Part shown: positions 52,083-61,362 of the stretch, piece by piece | How the letters are laid out: the number at the start of each line of letters is the position of its first letter | Numbering within the stretch: position 1 is the stretch's first letter | NCBI RefSeq assembly: GCF_017353175.1 | Contig: NZ_JAFMYW010000002.1 | Coordinates: 62,001-126,000, forward strand | Source: Fibrella forsythiae | GTDB lineage: Bacteria > Bacteroidota > Bacteroidia > Cytophagales > Spirosomataceae | Length of the DNA stretch: 64,000 nucleotides | Direction: 5' to 3' | Position numbers and translations under genes: made by a program | The notes under the pieces: generated by a model | What the model saw: the letters and a program-made list of their open reading frames with translations, nothing else | The model's database searches: none | Told to the model about the DNA's origin: nothing

Positions 52083-54545
52083 ATGCTCCGTTCTTACCTC
52101 ACGCTTGCCATCCGTCAGTTGTGGCGAAACCGGCTTTACACGAGCCTCAATGTGTTGGGTCTCGCTATCGGGCTCAGCGCCTGCTGGGTGATTTTTCAGC
52201 TCGTTAGCTTCGAGTTCAGTTTCGACCGGAACCACCCCAACGGCGACAGGCTCTATCGGGTGGTGAGTCGCCTCGACATCGACGGAAAGGAGACAGGCCA
52301 TGTAGGCGTACCCAAACCGCTGGCAGGTGCCATACAAACGAAAGCTGCAGGCGTTGAGCTGACCGTGCCGTTCCAGAAACTGTATGAATCATCGGTTGAC
52401 GTGGCCGCTGCCGTACCGACCGCAAAGCCAGTTCGTATCGACGCCGTTGGCCACGTCTGTCGAACAACCACTGATTATTTTAAGCTTGTGCCCTACACCT
52501 GGCTGGCTGGCGATCCGGCCAATGCCCTCACCGAACCGGGGAGGGTGGTGCTGACCCAAAGCCGGGTACAGCAGTATTTTCCCCGGCTAACGCCCCGGCA
52601 GGCTATCGGGCAGCAACTTACGTACTACGGATTCAACGACACTACCCGCACCGTTGTGGCGGGCGTTATTGCTGACCTGACGTACCCAACTGATTTCGAT
52701 GGAAAAGAATTTATCGCTCTGGTGGGCGACAAGACCTATTCAGACCCTGAAGAATGGGGTAGCATCAACTCCGACAACTGGCTGTATGTGCTGTTGCAGC
52801 CCAACGTCAAGGTGGCAAGCCTCAACGAACAGGTAACCCGGCTGACACGGGCCAATGCGGCCCCGCTGTTTCGGAAATGGGGTGTCAGCGATATGAATCA
52901 GAAAGTGGTCTTCCAACCTTTAGCCGACATTCATTTCAACCCTGATTATGAGGGTCGGGCTGACAAAAAACGGCTGCTGAGTCTGATGGGACTGGCGCTG
53001 TTTGTGCTTACACTGGCGGTGGTCAACTACGTGAATCTGAGTACGGCGCAGGTGCCGCAACGAGCCCGCGAGATTGGCGTGCGAAAGGCGCTTGGTAGCA
53101 GTCGAGCCGCGTTGATGTCACAGTTTCTGGGCGAGACAACCCTGGTTACCGCGCTGGCGTTGCTTGTGGCCTGGCCACTGTCGGGCCTATTTATGCAGTC
53201 ATTCCACGACCAGATTCCCGAGGGCACCATTGACTACCTGAATGTAGGGCAACTGGTTTTGTTTCTGCTTGCCTTACTCTTGCTTGTCAGTGCATTGGCG
53301 GGTCTGTACCCTGCCTGGCTCATTACCCGCCTACAGGCTGCAAAGGTGTTGCGATCAGGCAAAAACGGTATGCTGGCGGGTCACTCCGGACGGATCACGT
53401 TGCGGAAAAGCCTGATTGTCTTTCAATTCATTATTGCCCATGTGTTCATTGTCGGGGCCATAATTGTGGGGCAACAGCTACGGTTTGCCTTCACCAAAGA
53501 GCTGGGATTTGCCCGGCAGGCTGTAGTGCTGGTGAAAGCACCGATGAAATATGTCTGGAACGTGAATTCGCCGTTACGCACCCGGCATCTACCCCTCCGC
53601 GAGGCCTATCGGGAGCTTCCCGGCGTAGCAGCGGTGAGCCTCGGCGATGCTCCGCTGACGGGTTCCTATTCTACCGGCGAAGCCCGAATCAAGGGCCGGA
53701 AAGGGCAGGAGATTCTGGCTTCCATTCAGCGAAAACATATTGATACAACCTGGTTGAACCTGTATGCCATGAAGTTGCTGGCAGGTCGCAACCTGTACCC
53801 ATCCGATACCGCCCGCGAATGGGTCATCAACGAAACGGCCCTGAAGACTTTCGACCTTGGAACGCCTCAGCAGGCTATTGGCAAGGTGCTGTATGAAGGT
53901 AAAAAGCCGTATCCGGTGGTAGGTGTCGTAAGGGACTTTAATACGCTGGGTATTTCGCGGAAGATTAACCCGGTGGCCCTAATGACCGAAACCCGTACTA
54001 ACAATACGTTCAACATCAAGCTCGCGTCAACCAACCCCGCCGACTGGCCAGGTACGTTGGCCGCCATGGAACAGGCCTGGAAAAAAGCGTACCCGGATGA
54101 TGCGTTCAAGTACGAGTTCTATGATGACTCTATGCAACACCTGTATCAGGAAGAACGAACCCTGTCGCGAATTGTCAACCTCGCTACGGCCGTCGCTATT
54201 CTGATTTCGTGCCTCGGCCTATTCGGGCTGGCAACACTGACGGCTTTTCAGCGGACTAAAGAAATTGGCATTCGGAAGGTGCTGGGCGCATCGGTAGCCA
54301 GCGTGGTGGCCTTACTCAGCCGCGAATTCGTGGGGCTGGTAGGCATTGCCATCGTTGTTGCCACACCGCTGGCAGGCTGGGGCATGAAGCAATGGCTCAA
54401 TAACTACGCGTACCAGATCGACCTGACATGGTGGCTCTTTGCCGGTGCTGCTGCGCTAGCCCTGATTATCGCCCTGGCCACGGTGGCCTTCCAAAGCATC
54501 CGCGCCGCCATCGCCAACCCCGTCGATAGCTTGCGAAGTGAGTGA
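52083..54545 (+). CDS. Duplicated FtsX/MacB-like permease 12
   Basis: 820 residues, the longest copy. N terminus MLRSYLTLAIRQLWRNR; after TM1 SFEFSFDRNHPNGDRLYRV. Coupling helices are REIGVRKALGS (near 328) and KEIGIRKVLGA (near 726). The tail is SIRAAIANPVDSLRSE, the form shared with permeases 13 and 14 but not with permeases 1-11. The first periplasmic domain is enlarged around TPRQAIGQQLTYYGF. It leads the fourth promoter group. Confidence 0.9.
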   Translation: MLRSYLTLAIRQLWRNRLYTSLNVLGLAIGLSACWVIFQLVSFEFSFDRNHPNGDRLYRVVSRLDIDGKETGHVGVPKPLAGAIQTKAAGVELTVPFQKLYESSVDVAAAVPTAKPVRIDAVGHVCRTTTDYFKLVPYTWLAGDPANALTEPGRVVLTQSRVQQYFPRLTPRQAIGQQLTYYGFNDTTRTVVAGVIADLTYPTDFDGKEFIALVGDKTYSDPEEWGSINSDNWLYVLLQPNVKVASLNEQVTRLTRANAAPLFRKWGVSDMNQKVVFQPLADIHFNPDYEGRADKKRLLSLMGLALFVLTLAVVNYVNLSTAQVPQRAREIGVRKALGSSRAALMSQFLGETTLVTALALLVAWPLSGLFMQSFHDQIPEGTIDYLNVGQLVLFLLALLLLVSALAGLYPAWLITRLQAAKVLRSGKNGMLAGHSGRITLRKSLIVFQFIIAHVFIVGAIIVGQQLRFAFTKELGFARQAVVLVKAPMKYVWNVNSPLRTRHLPLREAYRELPGVAAVSLGDAPLTGSYSTGEARIKGRKGQEILASIQRKHIDTTWLNLYAMKLLAGRNLYPSDTAREWVINETALKTFDLGTPQQAIGKVLYEGKKPYPVVGVVRDFNTLGISRKINPVALMTETRTNNTFNIKLASTNPADWPGTLAAMEQAWKKAYPDDAFKYEFYDDSMQHLYQEERTLSRIVNLATAVAILISCLGLFGLATLTAFQRTKEIGIRKVLGASVASVVALLSREFVGLVGIAIVVATPLAGWGMKQWLNNYAYQIDLTWWLFAGAAALALIIALATVAFQSIRAAIANPVDSLRSE

Positions 54546-54547
54546 TT

Positions 54548-54640
54548 CTGTAGCGCCGCAGCTCCAGCTTCGGTGGTGTAAAACTAACCTTGACTACCGA
54601 AGCTGGAGCTGCGGCGGACCATTTCGGTACTATAAACTCA
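54548..54640. repeat. Spacer inverted repeat, AGCTCCAGCTTCGG family (copy 4)
   Basis: CGCCGCAGCTCCAGCTTCGGT on the left and its complement ACCGAAGCTGGAGCTGCGGCG on the right give a 21-bp perfect stem with a loop of about 25 bases. It stands between permeases 12 and 13, 21 kb from copy 3, with three other spacer types in between. Confidence 0.8.
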
Positions 54641-54646
54641 TCGATT

Positions 54647-57028
54647 ATGCTACGTACCTACCTTATTCTCGCTTTGCGCCAACTAGGGCGTAACCGGCTG
54701 TATTCGGCCCTGAACATCGGCGGTCTAGCCGTAGGGCTGGCTGTCAGCGCGTATATTGGACTATATGTCTGGCACGAGTTTCATTATGACCGGTTTCATC
54801 CACTGGCCGAACGTACCTACCGGGCGCTGTCTGTGTCGAAGTACGACGGGCAGGAAGTGACCATGACCAACATGCACGAGTCGTTTGGTCGGGAGGCAAA
54901 ACGGCAACTGCCCGAGGTGGAGCAGATCGTGCGTTTTTCGGCAGGAATGGGTCCAGTATGGGTACAGGCTGATGCTGACCATAGGCAGAAACCGGCCAAC
55001 GTGGGCTTTGCCGATCCGTCGCTGCTGAGCGTCATGGGCTTCAGTCTGGCCGAGGGTGACCCACGAACGGCCCTGACCGAGCCGGGGAAGATTGTGCTGA
55101 CAAAGCCGTTGGCCGAGAAACTGTTTGGTAGCCAAAACCCGGTAGGCAAAACAATTACGTACGACAAGAATTATCCGCTAATAGTCAGCGGTGTGTTTTC
55201 CAATTTGCCCACCAGCACCATTTTCCAGTTTGATGCCCTGGTATCGCTGGCATCTATGCCTACACTGGGCGATCAAAAAAAGCAGAGTTGGGAGTATGCC
55301 GGTTTCCTGGACACTTATCTGGTACTACGATCTGGAACAGATGAGGCTAAAACTGCTGAAAAGCTGAAGTCGGTGAATAAAGGCGTGAAATTCATGGACG
55401 CCAAAGCGTCTTTCCTGCTCGAAGCACTGCCTGAACTTCATCTGCACAGTCATTCGGTTTCGCCCGACACACGCCAGAACCTGTACATCTTCCTGGGGAT
55501 TGCCTTACTGATTCTGGTCTTAGCCACCACCAATTACGTCAGCCTGACAACCGCACGCGCCACGCAACGTGCCCGTGAAGTGGGCGTTCGGAAAGCCATC
55601 GGTGGGCACCGTCGCGAGCTGGTTACGCAATTCTATACCGAATCGTTTCTGACGACTACGCTGGCCGTTGGGCTAGGGCTTGGCCTGCTGGCGATGTTGT
55701 TTCCGTGGATAAATCAGCTGCTAGGTATCCGTATGGATGGTCGTGTTTTCGACGACGCCAGCTACTGGCTGTTACTCGCTGGCCTGTGGCTTGGCTGCTC
55801 GCTGCTGGCCGGTAGTTATCCCGCCTTTTTGCTGTCAGGTTTTCGACCGCAGGATGCGCTTAAAAGCACCGTTTCGGGCGGCAAGCGGGGAGTGAGTATG
55901 CGGCGCGTGCTCACTACAGGTCAGTTTGCGGCGTCGGCTGGTTTGCTGATGTGCAGTCTGATCTTTTTCGCGCAGATGCGCTTCCTGCGGACAAAAAATA
56001 TTGGCCTCGACCGGGCGAAGGTCGTAGCTATTGCGATTGATAAAGAGATGGCTCCGCAGTATGCGGCGTTCCGCGATGCGGTTCGCCAGTGGACTGGTGC
56101 CGACCATGTGGCCGCTACCAATACGCGCCTGTTTACCCCGTTTGTGGCTACCTATTTTTTGACGGTGAAAAAGACCAAAAAGCAGTCGATGGTCAACGTG
56201 TTGACGGTCGATAAGTCGTTTTTTAAAACGCTCGGAATTGGCTGGAGTGTGCCGCCCGTTGGTTGGAACGACAAAGCCATTACGAAGGAACTGCAAGTAT
56301 ATAATAAACAGGCGATGAAAGAGGCAAGCGAAACGGTTCGCGTAGTGCCGCATCCCGACCCATTCGGGTTTAATAATCAGGGTCTGCAAGGCGTTACGGC
56401 AGACTTTAAACTTTTCGGGTTGAAACGCGAACAGTCGCCGGTGATGCTTTCGGTGGTGAGTGATACCAGCCGGGCCGTAGTTGGGAATGGCGGTTATTTG
56501 CTGGTCAAGCTGAATGGGAATCAGGACGTACCTGTGGCGCTGGGGCAGCTTAAACTCTTGTATGAACAGGCTAACCCTCCCGCTCCCTTTGACTATTATT
56601 TCCTGGATGATGCCTACAACAAGCTCTACGAAAAAGAGCAACAACTGGCTACCCTTGTCAATGGATTCACGGTGCTCACCCTGCTGGTTGCCTGCCTTGG
56701 CTTACTGGGTCTGATGACGTTTACGGTCGAAGCCCGCACGAAAGAAATTGGCATACGAAAAGTGCTGGGAGCCAGTGTTGCCGGTATTGTCGGCTTATTG
56801 AGCCGTGAACTGATAGCGTTGGTTGCCGTTGCCGTGTTGATTGCCAGTCCGCTGGCGTGGTGGGCGATGAATAAATGGCTGGCCGACTTTGCCTACCACA
56901 TCACCATCGAGTGGTGGGTCTTCGCAGCGGCGGGTGTTGGGGCCATGCTCGTTGCCCTGCTAACGATCAGCGTTCAGAGTGTTCGCGCTGCCGTGGCCAA
57001 CCCGGTCGATAGCCTGCGGAGCGAATGA
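54647..57028 (+). CDS. Duplicated FtsX/MacB-like permease 13
   Basis: 793 residues from the ATG at 54647; a longer frame from 54590 would run through the spacer repeat. N terminus MLRTYLILALRQLGRNR, EFHYDRFH after TM1, coupling helices REVGVRKAIGG (near 308) and KEIGIRKVLGA (near 697), tail SVRAAVANPVDSLRSE. The second periplasmic domain is Lys-rich (KKTKKQSMVNVL) with a WSVPPVGW loop near 545. It ends the fourth group at a strong hairpin. Confidence 0.9.
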   Translation: MLRTYLILALRQLGRNRLYSALNIGGLAVGLAVSAYIGLYVWHEFHYDRFHPLAERTYRALSVSKYDGQEVTMTNMHESFGREAKRQLPEVEQIVRFSAGMGPVWVQADADHRQKPANVGFADPSLLSVMGFSLAEGDPRTALTEPGKIVLTKPLAEKLFGSQNPVGKTITYDKNYPLIVSGVFSNLPTSTIFQFDALVSLASMPTLGDQKKQSWEYAGFLDTYLVLRSGTDEAKTAEKLKSVNKGVKFMDAKASFLLEALPELHLHSHSVSPDTRQNLYIFLGIALLILVLATTNYVSLTTARATQRAREVGVRKAIGGHRRELVTQFYTESFLTTTLAVGLGLGLLAMLFPWINQLLGIRMDGRVFDDASYWLLLAGLWLGCSLLAGSYPAFLLSGFRPQDALKSTVSGGKRGVSMRRVLTTGQFAASAGLLMCSLIFFAQMRFLRTKNIGLDRAKVVAIAIDKEMAPQYAAFRDAVRQWTGADHVAATNTRLFTPFVATYFLTVKKTKKQSMVNVLTVDKSFFKTLGIGWSVPPVGWNDKAITKELQVYNKQAMKEASETVRVVPHPDPFGFNNQGLQGVTADFKLFGLKREQSPVMLSVVSDTSRAVVGNGGYLLVKLNGNQDVPVALGQLKLLYEQANPPAPFDYYFLDDAYNKLYEKEQQLATLVNGFTVLTLLVACLGLLGLMTFTVEARTKEIGIRKVLGASVAGIVGLLSRELIALVAVAVLIASPLAWWAMNKWLADFAYHITIEWWVFAAAGVGAMLVALLTISVQSVRAAVANPVDSLRSE

Positions 57029-57034
57029 CGAACT

Positions 57035-57069
57035 AAACCTATAAGGTCTTTTGGAGGCCTTATAGGTTT
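57035..57069. terminator. Bidirectional terminator hairpin
   Basis: AAACCTATAAGG (57035-57046) and CCTTATAGGTTT (57058-57069) form a perfect 12-bp stem with an 11-base loop, followed by AAAAA. It lies six bases after the stop of permease 13 and covers the end of the minus-strand Uma2-like gene, serving both directions. Confidence 0.8.
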
Positions 57070-57447
57070 AAAAACTGCGCCAGGTCCAGCCCCGGCAATT
57101 CTGCGAAGGAGGTAGCCGTTGCCACACCACCATCGCCTTTGCAATACCGTAGCCATTCGTTGGCTTGGTAGTTATACACGAGGCCTTCAAGAACGTCGTA
57201 ATCGTCGTTCTCGATTAACCGGATTATTTTTTTAAGATCGTTTTTTTTGTCCATTGGTTTGGCATACTTCAACGATCAACCGAGTCTGTTCTGTCGCGTG
57301 ATCGAAGAGCAATACATCTGGCAACGGATTGCCATATCCCTCGGCAAGCATCGTCTCAGCAAGCGGTTCGTAGATGAGCGTCCGATCTTTATAATACAGG
57401 ATTCCCAAGCCTACATGTAGTCTGGAAATAATCTGTTGGTGCCGCAT
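57060..57447 (-). pseudogene. Uma2-like gene split by a one-base frameshift in an A8 run
   Basis: Two minus-strand frames join into one protein. The first (ATG at 57447) reads MRHQQIISRLHVGLGILYY through PDVLLFDHATEQTRLIVEVCQTNGQKK and stops. The second continues NDLKKIIRLIENDDYDVLEGL, YNYQANEWLRYCKG, to the end at 57060. The switch lies in a run of eight A (T8 on the plus strand, 57241-57248); seven A would restore a 128-residue protein. PDV...IVEV and the Tyr/Trp-rich end resemble the Uma2 type of PD-(D/E)xK nuclease-fold proteins, but shorter than usual. It may be a pseudogene, a sequencing error, or a gene expressed by slippage or length variation of the run. Confidence 0.65.
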
Positions 57448-57558
57448 TGGTGCATTGGCTCTATCATCATTCACCAACGAAGCTGGAATGAAACTATCTG
57501 GATAGTGTGCATAGTAGTAGTACTTTACCCCTCAAATATAGCCAAAACACCTGACCCT

Positions 57559-59931
57559 ATGCTGCATTCCTACCTGACCCTTGCGCTGCGTTCACTGTGG
57601 CGCAATAAGGTGTATACGCTATTGAACGTCAGCGGTATAGCTGTTGGTCTGGCCGCCGTAACGCTGATCTACTGGCAGGTTAGTCAGATCAACGGCTTCG
57701 ATAGCCAACACCCCCACGCAGATCGCCTGTATCGCCTTAGCGAAACCCTGCCGCCCAACCATGAACCGGGCACGTCGACGGTCACGCCCTTGCTGCCTAC
57801 GCTGCTGCGCGAGAGTCCGGCCGTTGAAACGGGTACACGGCTGTTTAGCTGGCAAACCAACTGGATAACGTACCTGAATCGCGATGAGCAGCAGACGATT
57901 TTCCACGCTGACACCAGCGTATTTTCCGTATTGCATTTCCCGCTCAAGCTCGGCAACCCCCGAACGGCCCTGACCGATCCCAACGCGATGGTGATTTCGG
58001 AGAAAGTGGCCGACAAGCTGTTTCCCGGCGAAGATCCGATGAACAAAACGGTTACCCTCGATAACGGCCGCGCCTATGTGATTCGTGGCGTTATGGCCCC
58101 CCGCCCGGCCAATTCAGCCATTCGGGCCGAGGTGCTGCTCCCGTTCGCCGATCTGCTGGCCACGAATCAGGCTGCTACCGGGAACTGGTATAACGGCAAT
58201 TGCCAAACGTATGTGCGGCTGCGGCCAGATGCTGACCCGGTGGTGTTTGAACAGTCGATGAAGGCGTTTGTGGCAACGCATTACGCGGGTGAAGGCCGTG
58301 ATCGTAAGTTGACCCTGCTGCCTGTTCGCCAACTCCTTCGGAAAGACGCGGGTGCGTTGCTGACGGTCATTATCTACGGTTTGGGATTCATTGCGGCCTT
58401 TATCCTGCTCATCGTCGCTATTAACTTTCTGAACCTGTCATCAGCCTTGTCGCTGACCCGTTCGGGCGAGGTAGCCCTGCGCACAACGCTGGGTGCCGGG
58501 GCTGGTCAGATTGTAAGTCAGTTTGTGCTGGAAGCCGTGTTAGTCGCCGCGGCCGGGGCACTACTGGGTACGTTGCTGCTCAAGGCATTACTCCCCGTCT
58601 ACATCGACTTCTTCGATATTGACACCATGTTTTCGCCGCAGTTGCCATTGAGTACCAGTCTGTTTCTGGCGGGTGTTGTGTTGTTGCTGGGCACATTGGC
58701 TGGCTGGTTGCCGAGCCGTTACCTGATTCGGCAGAACGTAGTAACGGCCTTGCAGGGAAAGACAACCGTAAACAAACGTACCCCGTTCCGGTCGACGCTG
58801 GTAGTGGTGCAATTCACCCTGGCTACCATTATGATCACCTGTACCGGCGTGATGATCACGCAGAACGCTTTTATCAGGGATCAGCAGACCGGATTCAGGC
58901 AGGATGATATCGTGGTGGTTGACCTGGACCGCTCGTACCGAAACCCCGCCGGTGCTGAGCCCGCCGTTGATAACCTGATTGGCCAATTACGGCAAAATCC
59001 GGCGGTGCTGGATCTGAGCGCCACGGCAACTATTCCGGGTAAATACTGGCTGAACAAGAACACGTACTCAGACCTGACCGCCAACCGGGATGTGCTGTTT
59101 GAGCAGCAGGCCGTTGATGAAACGTACCTGTCTACGTTTGGCATCCCCCTCCTTGCGGGCCGCTCGCTGCTGGCGGCCGACACGGCGGTTAATAATGTAG
59201 TAGTCAATGAAACGGGTGCCCAAAGGCTAGGCTATAAAACCGTAGGCGAAGCGGTTGGCAAAGTGCTGAAGCCGCACGGGGGCGGTAGTCCCTTTACGAT
59301 CGTGGGTGTCTTTCGTGATTATTACAAGCGGGGTGTACACCATGCTATAGAGCCAATGCTTTTTTGGTCTGGTGGGCCGGCTCGGCTACAAAACAATAAC
59401 TGGCTTAGCATTCGGGTAAAGCCCGGCACTGCTCCAATGTTGCTGGCTGATCTGGAGCGACAGTTTCAGGCGATACCTGCCCGGAAACCATTCCGGTATG
59501 TGTATCTGAGCGACGATTATAACCAGGTATATACCGTAATGGCGCAGTCGCAGACGTTCCTGACGGGGATGGCCCTGATCACGGTCTTGCTGGCCTGCGC
59601 GGGTATTTTCGGCTTGTCGCTGTTCAGTATCCGGCAACGTACCCGCGAGATTGGCATTCGGAAGGTGCTGGGCGCTAGTATAGGCAGTGTTGTCTGGCTG
59701 CTGTCGCAACGGACGGTGCGGCTGGTTGGTATTGCCGTGGTGATTGCCATGCCAGCAGCCTGGTGGATGATGAATCAGTGGCTCAACACCTTTGTGTTAC
59801 ACATCGCCTTTCCGTGGTGGGTAGTGGCCTGTTCAGGTACGTTGGCACTGCTGGTTGCCATACTGACTGTATCTTCCCAAAGCATCCGCGCTGCGGTGGC
59901 CAACCCGGTTGACAGTCTGCGGAGTGAGTGA
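57559..59931 (+). CDS. Duplicated FtsX/MacB-like permease 14, altered first coupling helix
   Basis: 790 residues from the ATG at 57559; a longer frame from 57436 has no family match before it. N terminus MLHSYLTLALRSLWRNK; after TM1 QINGFDSQHPHADRLYRL. The first coupling helix is degraded to GEVALRTTLGA (near 302), while the second is REIGIRKVLGA (near 695), and CAGIFGL precedes it as in permease 9. Tail SIRAAVANPVDSLRSE as in permeases 12 and 13. It is separated from them by a terminator and the split minus-strand gene, and no enhancer module precedes it. Confidence 0.9.
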   Translation: MLHSYLTLALRSLWRNKVYTLLNVSGIAVGLAAVTLIYWQVSQINGFDSQHPHADRLYRLSETLPPNHEPGTSTVTPLLPTLLRESPAVETGTRLFSWQTNWITYLNRDEQQTIFHADTSVFSVLHFPLKLGNPRTALTDPNAMVISEKVADKLFPGEDPMNKTVTLDNGRAYVIRGVMAPRPANSAIRAEVLLPFADLLATNQAATGNWYNGNCQTYVRLRPDADPVVFEQSMKAFVATHYAGEGRDRKLTLLPVRQLLRKDAGALLTVIIYGLGFIAAFILLIVAINFLNLSSALSLTRSGEVALRTTLGAGAGQIVSQFVLEAVLVAAAGALLGTLLLKALLPVYIDFFDIDTMFSPQLPLSTSLFLAGVVLLLGTLAGWLPSRYLIRQNVVTALQGKTTVNKRTPFRSTLVVVQFTLATIMITCTGVMITQNAFIRDQQTGFRQDDIVVVDLDRSYRNPAGAEPAVDNLIGQLRQNPAVLDLSATATIPGKYWLNKNTYSDLTANRDVLFEQQAVDETYLSTFGIPLLAGRSLLAADTAVNNVVVNETGAQRLGYKTVGEAVGKVLKPHGGGSPFTIVGVFRDYYKRGVHHAIEPMLFWSGGPARLQNNNWLSIRVKPGTAPMLLADLERQFQAIPARKPFRYVYLSDDYNQVYTVMAQSQTFLTGMALITVLLACAGIFGLSLFSIRQRTREIGIRKVLGASIGSVVWLLSQRTVRLVGIAVVIAMPAAWWMMNQWLNTFVLHIAFPWWVVACSGTLALLVAILTVSSQSIRAAVANPVDSLRSE

Positions 59932-59986
59932 TCGTATGCGCTTACGTGGTAATGTATCGTATGGCGTAAATTTCTTGAAAAACCAG

Positions 59987-60426
59987 ATGACCGAATCGAT
60001 AGTTGAGTTCAGACTTATTGTTGAAAAGCCCGTTGTCGGTGCCGTTTATGGCGTACAACAAGGGAGCGGGAGCAAATACGAAACGCTGCAAAAGCAGACA
60101 GCTGGTTCCGCTGCTCTCATCTTCAATATTGCCCTTCCAGCAAAGAGAAACAAAGAAGGAAACCTGGTTCTGTACGGTCCTCTTTGTCAGGGGCCGCCGC
60201 ATGAACGGTTCATCTATCTGGAATTGGGAGCTATGCCGGCCAGGAAAACGCTCCTTTCAGCGGACGCCTTAAAGTTCCTCTTCTCAATATGTCTGACGAG
60301 CTTGGTAGCGAAGCTGTAGGAGAACGGTCTCTTGTAGCCACTATCTATGGTACTAACAAGAAGACTAGCCGCCCCATTGGAGGAACTTCCAGGCCAGTAG
60401 ATGGCTGGAAAGTTGATAAACGCTAA
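59987..60426 (+). pseudogene. DUF5990-like gene with a frameshift near 60230
   Basis: From the ATG at 59987 the frame reads MTESIVEFRLIVEKP...VYGVQQGSGSKYETLQKQ...LCQGPPHERFIYLELGA, the pattern of DUF5990. After LGA (about 60228) the expected family ending appears in another frame: AGQENAPFSGRLKVPL, later DGWKVDKR, stop at 60426. The current frame instead runs into an unrelated tail ending at 60319. One missing base near 60230 would explain this. DUF5990 has no known function. No signal peptide. Confidence 0.65.
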
Positions 60427-60514
60427 ATCAGTCAGACAGAATCGACCTAAAGATCCGCCCTGATTTTCCCGGAGCTGATAACTACTGACTAATGCTTGGA
60501 ATCACCAGATCGAA

Positions 60515-60991
60515 ATGAAGCCTAGAATTGAACGACTAGTTGAGAAGAAGGTAGTTGGCATCCGAATGACCATGAGTTTAGTCAACGACAGGACAGGCGA
60601 ACTTTGGAGTGCATTTATGCCGAGACGTAACGAACTGAAAAATAAGCTGACCAATGATCTGATATCAATGCAGGTGTATCAACCGACGTACTTTACCAAT
60701 TTCAAACCGACCAACGAGTTTGAGAAGTGGGCAGCGGTTGAAGTCACCGACATTGCCAACGTACCCAACGGTATGGCATCGTATGTCTTACCCGGCGGCC
60801 TCTATGCCATTTTTGACTATAAAGGGTTGAGTACCGATAAGTCTATCTTCACGTACATTTTCGAAACGTGGCTACCCAACTCAGACTACGTCGTAGACAA
60901 CAGACCAAATTTCGAAGTGCTGGGCGATAGGTACAAGAATAATCACCCGGAATCAGAGGAAGAGATCTGGATATCGATCAAAGAAAAATAA
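60515..60991 (+). CDS. GyrI-like small-molecule-binding protein
   Basis: 158 residues: KPRIERLVEKKVVGIRMTMSL at the start, LWSAFMPRRNEL, FEKWAAVEVTD and MASYVLPGGLYAIFDYKG, then FTYIFETWLPNSDYVVDNRPNFEVLG near the end. This is the GyrI-like/AraC effector-binding fold (SOUL-like two-fold repeat), here as a stand-alone domain without a DNA-binding helix-turn-helix. Such proteins bind hydrophobic or cationic compounds; the ligand is unknown. It follows the broken DUF5990 gene by 88 bp and is monocistronic. Confidence 0.82.
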   Translation: MKPRIERLVEKKVVGIRMTMSLVNDRTGELWSAFMPRRNELKNKLTNDLISMQVYQPTYFTNFKPTNEFEKWAAVEVTDIANVPNGMASYVLPGGLYAIFDYKGLSTDKSIFTYIFETWLPNSDYVVDNRPNFEVLGDRYKNNHPESEEEIWISIKEK

Positions 60992-61362
60992 CCCTTTCTA
61001 TCGCTACTATCGACACGAATGTTACTTGTGTAGCTGATTCAGGAATGCCAGAAGGACAACATCTGGTTGACTGTTGCCTAGCCACCACATCGAGTATCTA
61101 AAAGGCGGTATGACTTACTGATCAATCAGTTACTGGTAGGGCTTTTCATTTGCTCCGTCATCTATAGGTGCACCCGGTGATAGTAGCAATAAACTGACAT
61201 ACATCTGGTGAAAGTACCTTTTTAGCTACGGTAAACCAGATTATTTGTAACCCCTACATACTCTATTCCTCCACCAGCCCGATGGCTCACGATTGCGGTT
61301 CACTTTATGGAATTTCAGGCCCAACTGAATCCATTGAAACAGGGCTAAATGACGCTATTGGT
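60992..61362. other. Intergenic region
   Basis: 371 bp without a supported gene. It is AT-richer than its surroundings. A weak -7-like word (TTATTTG) occurs near 61246-61252 about 110 bp before the next start. I see no repeats or RNA structure. Confidence 0.4.
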
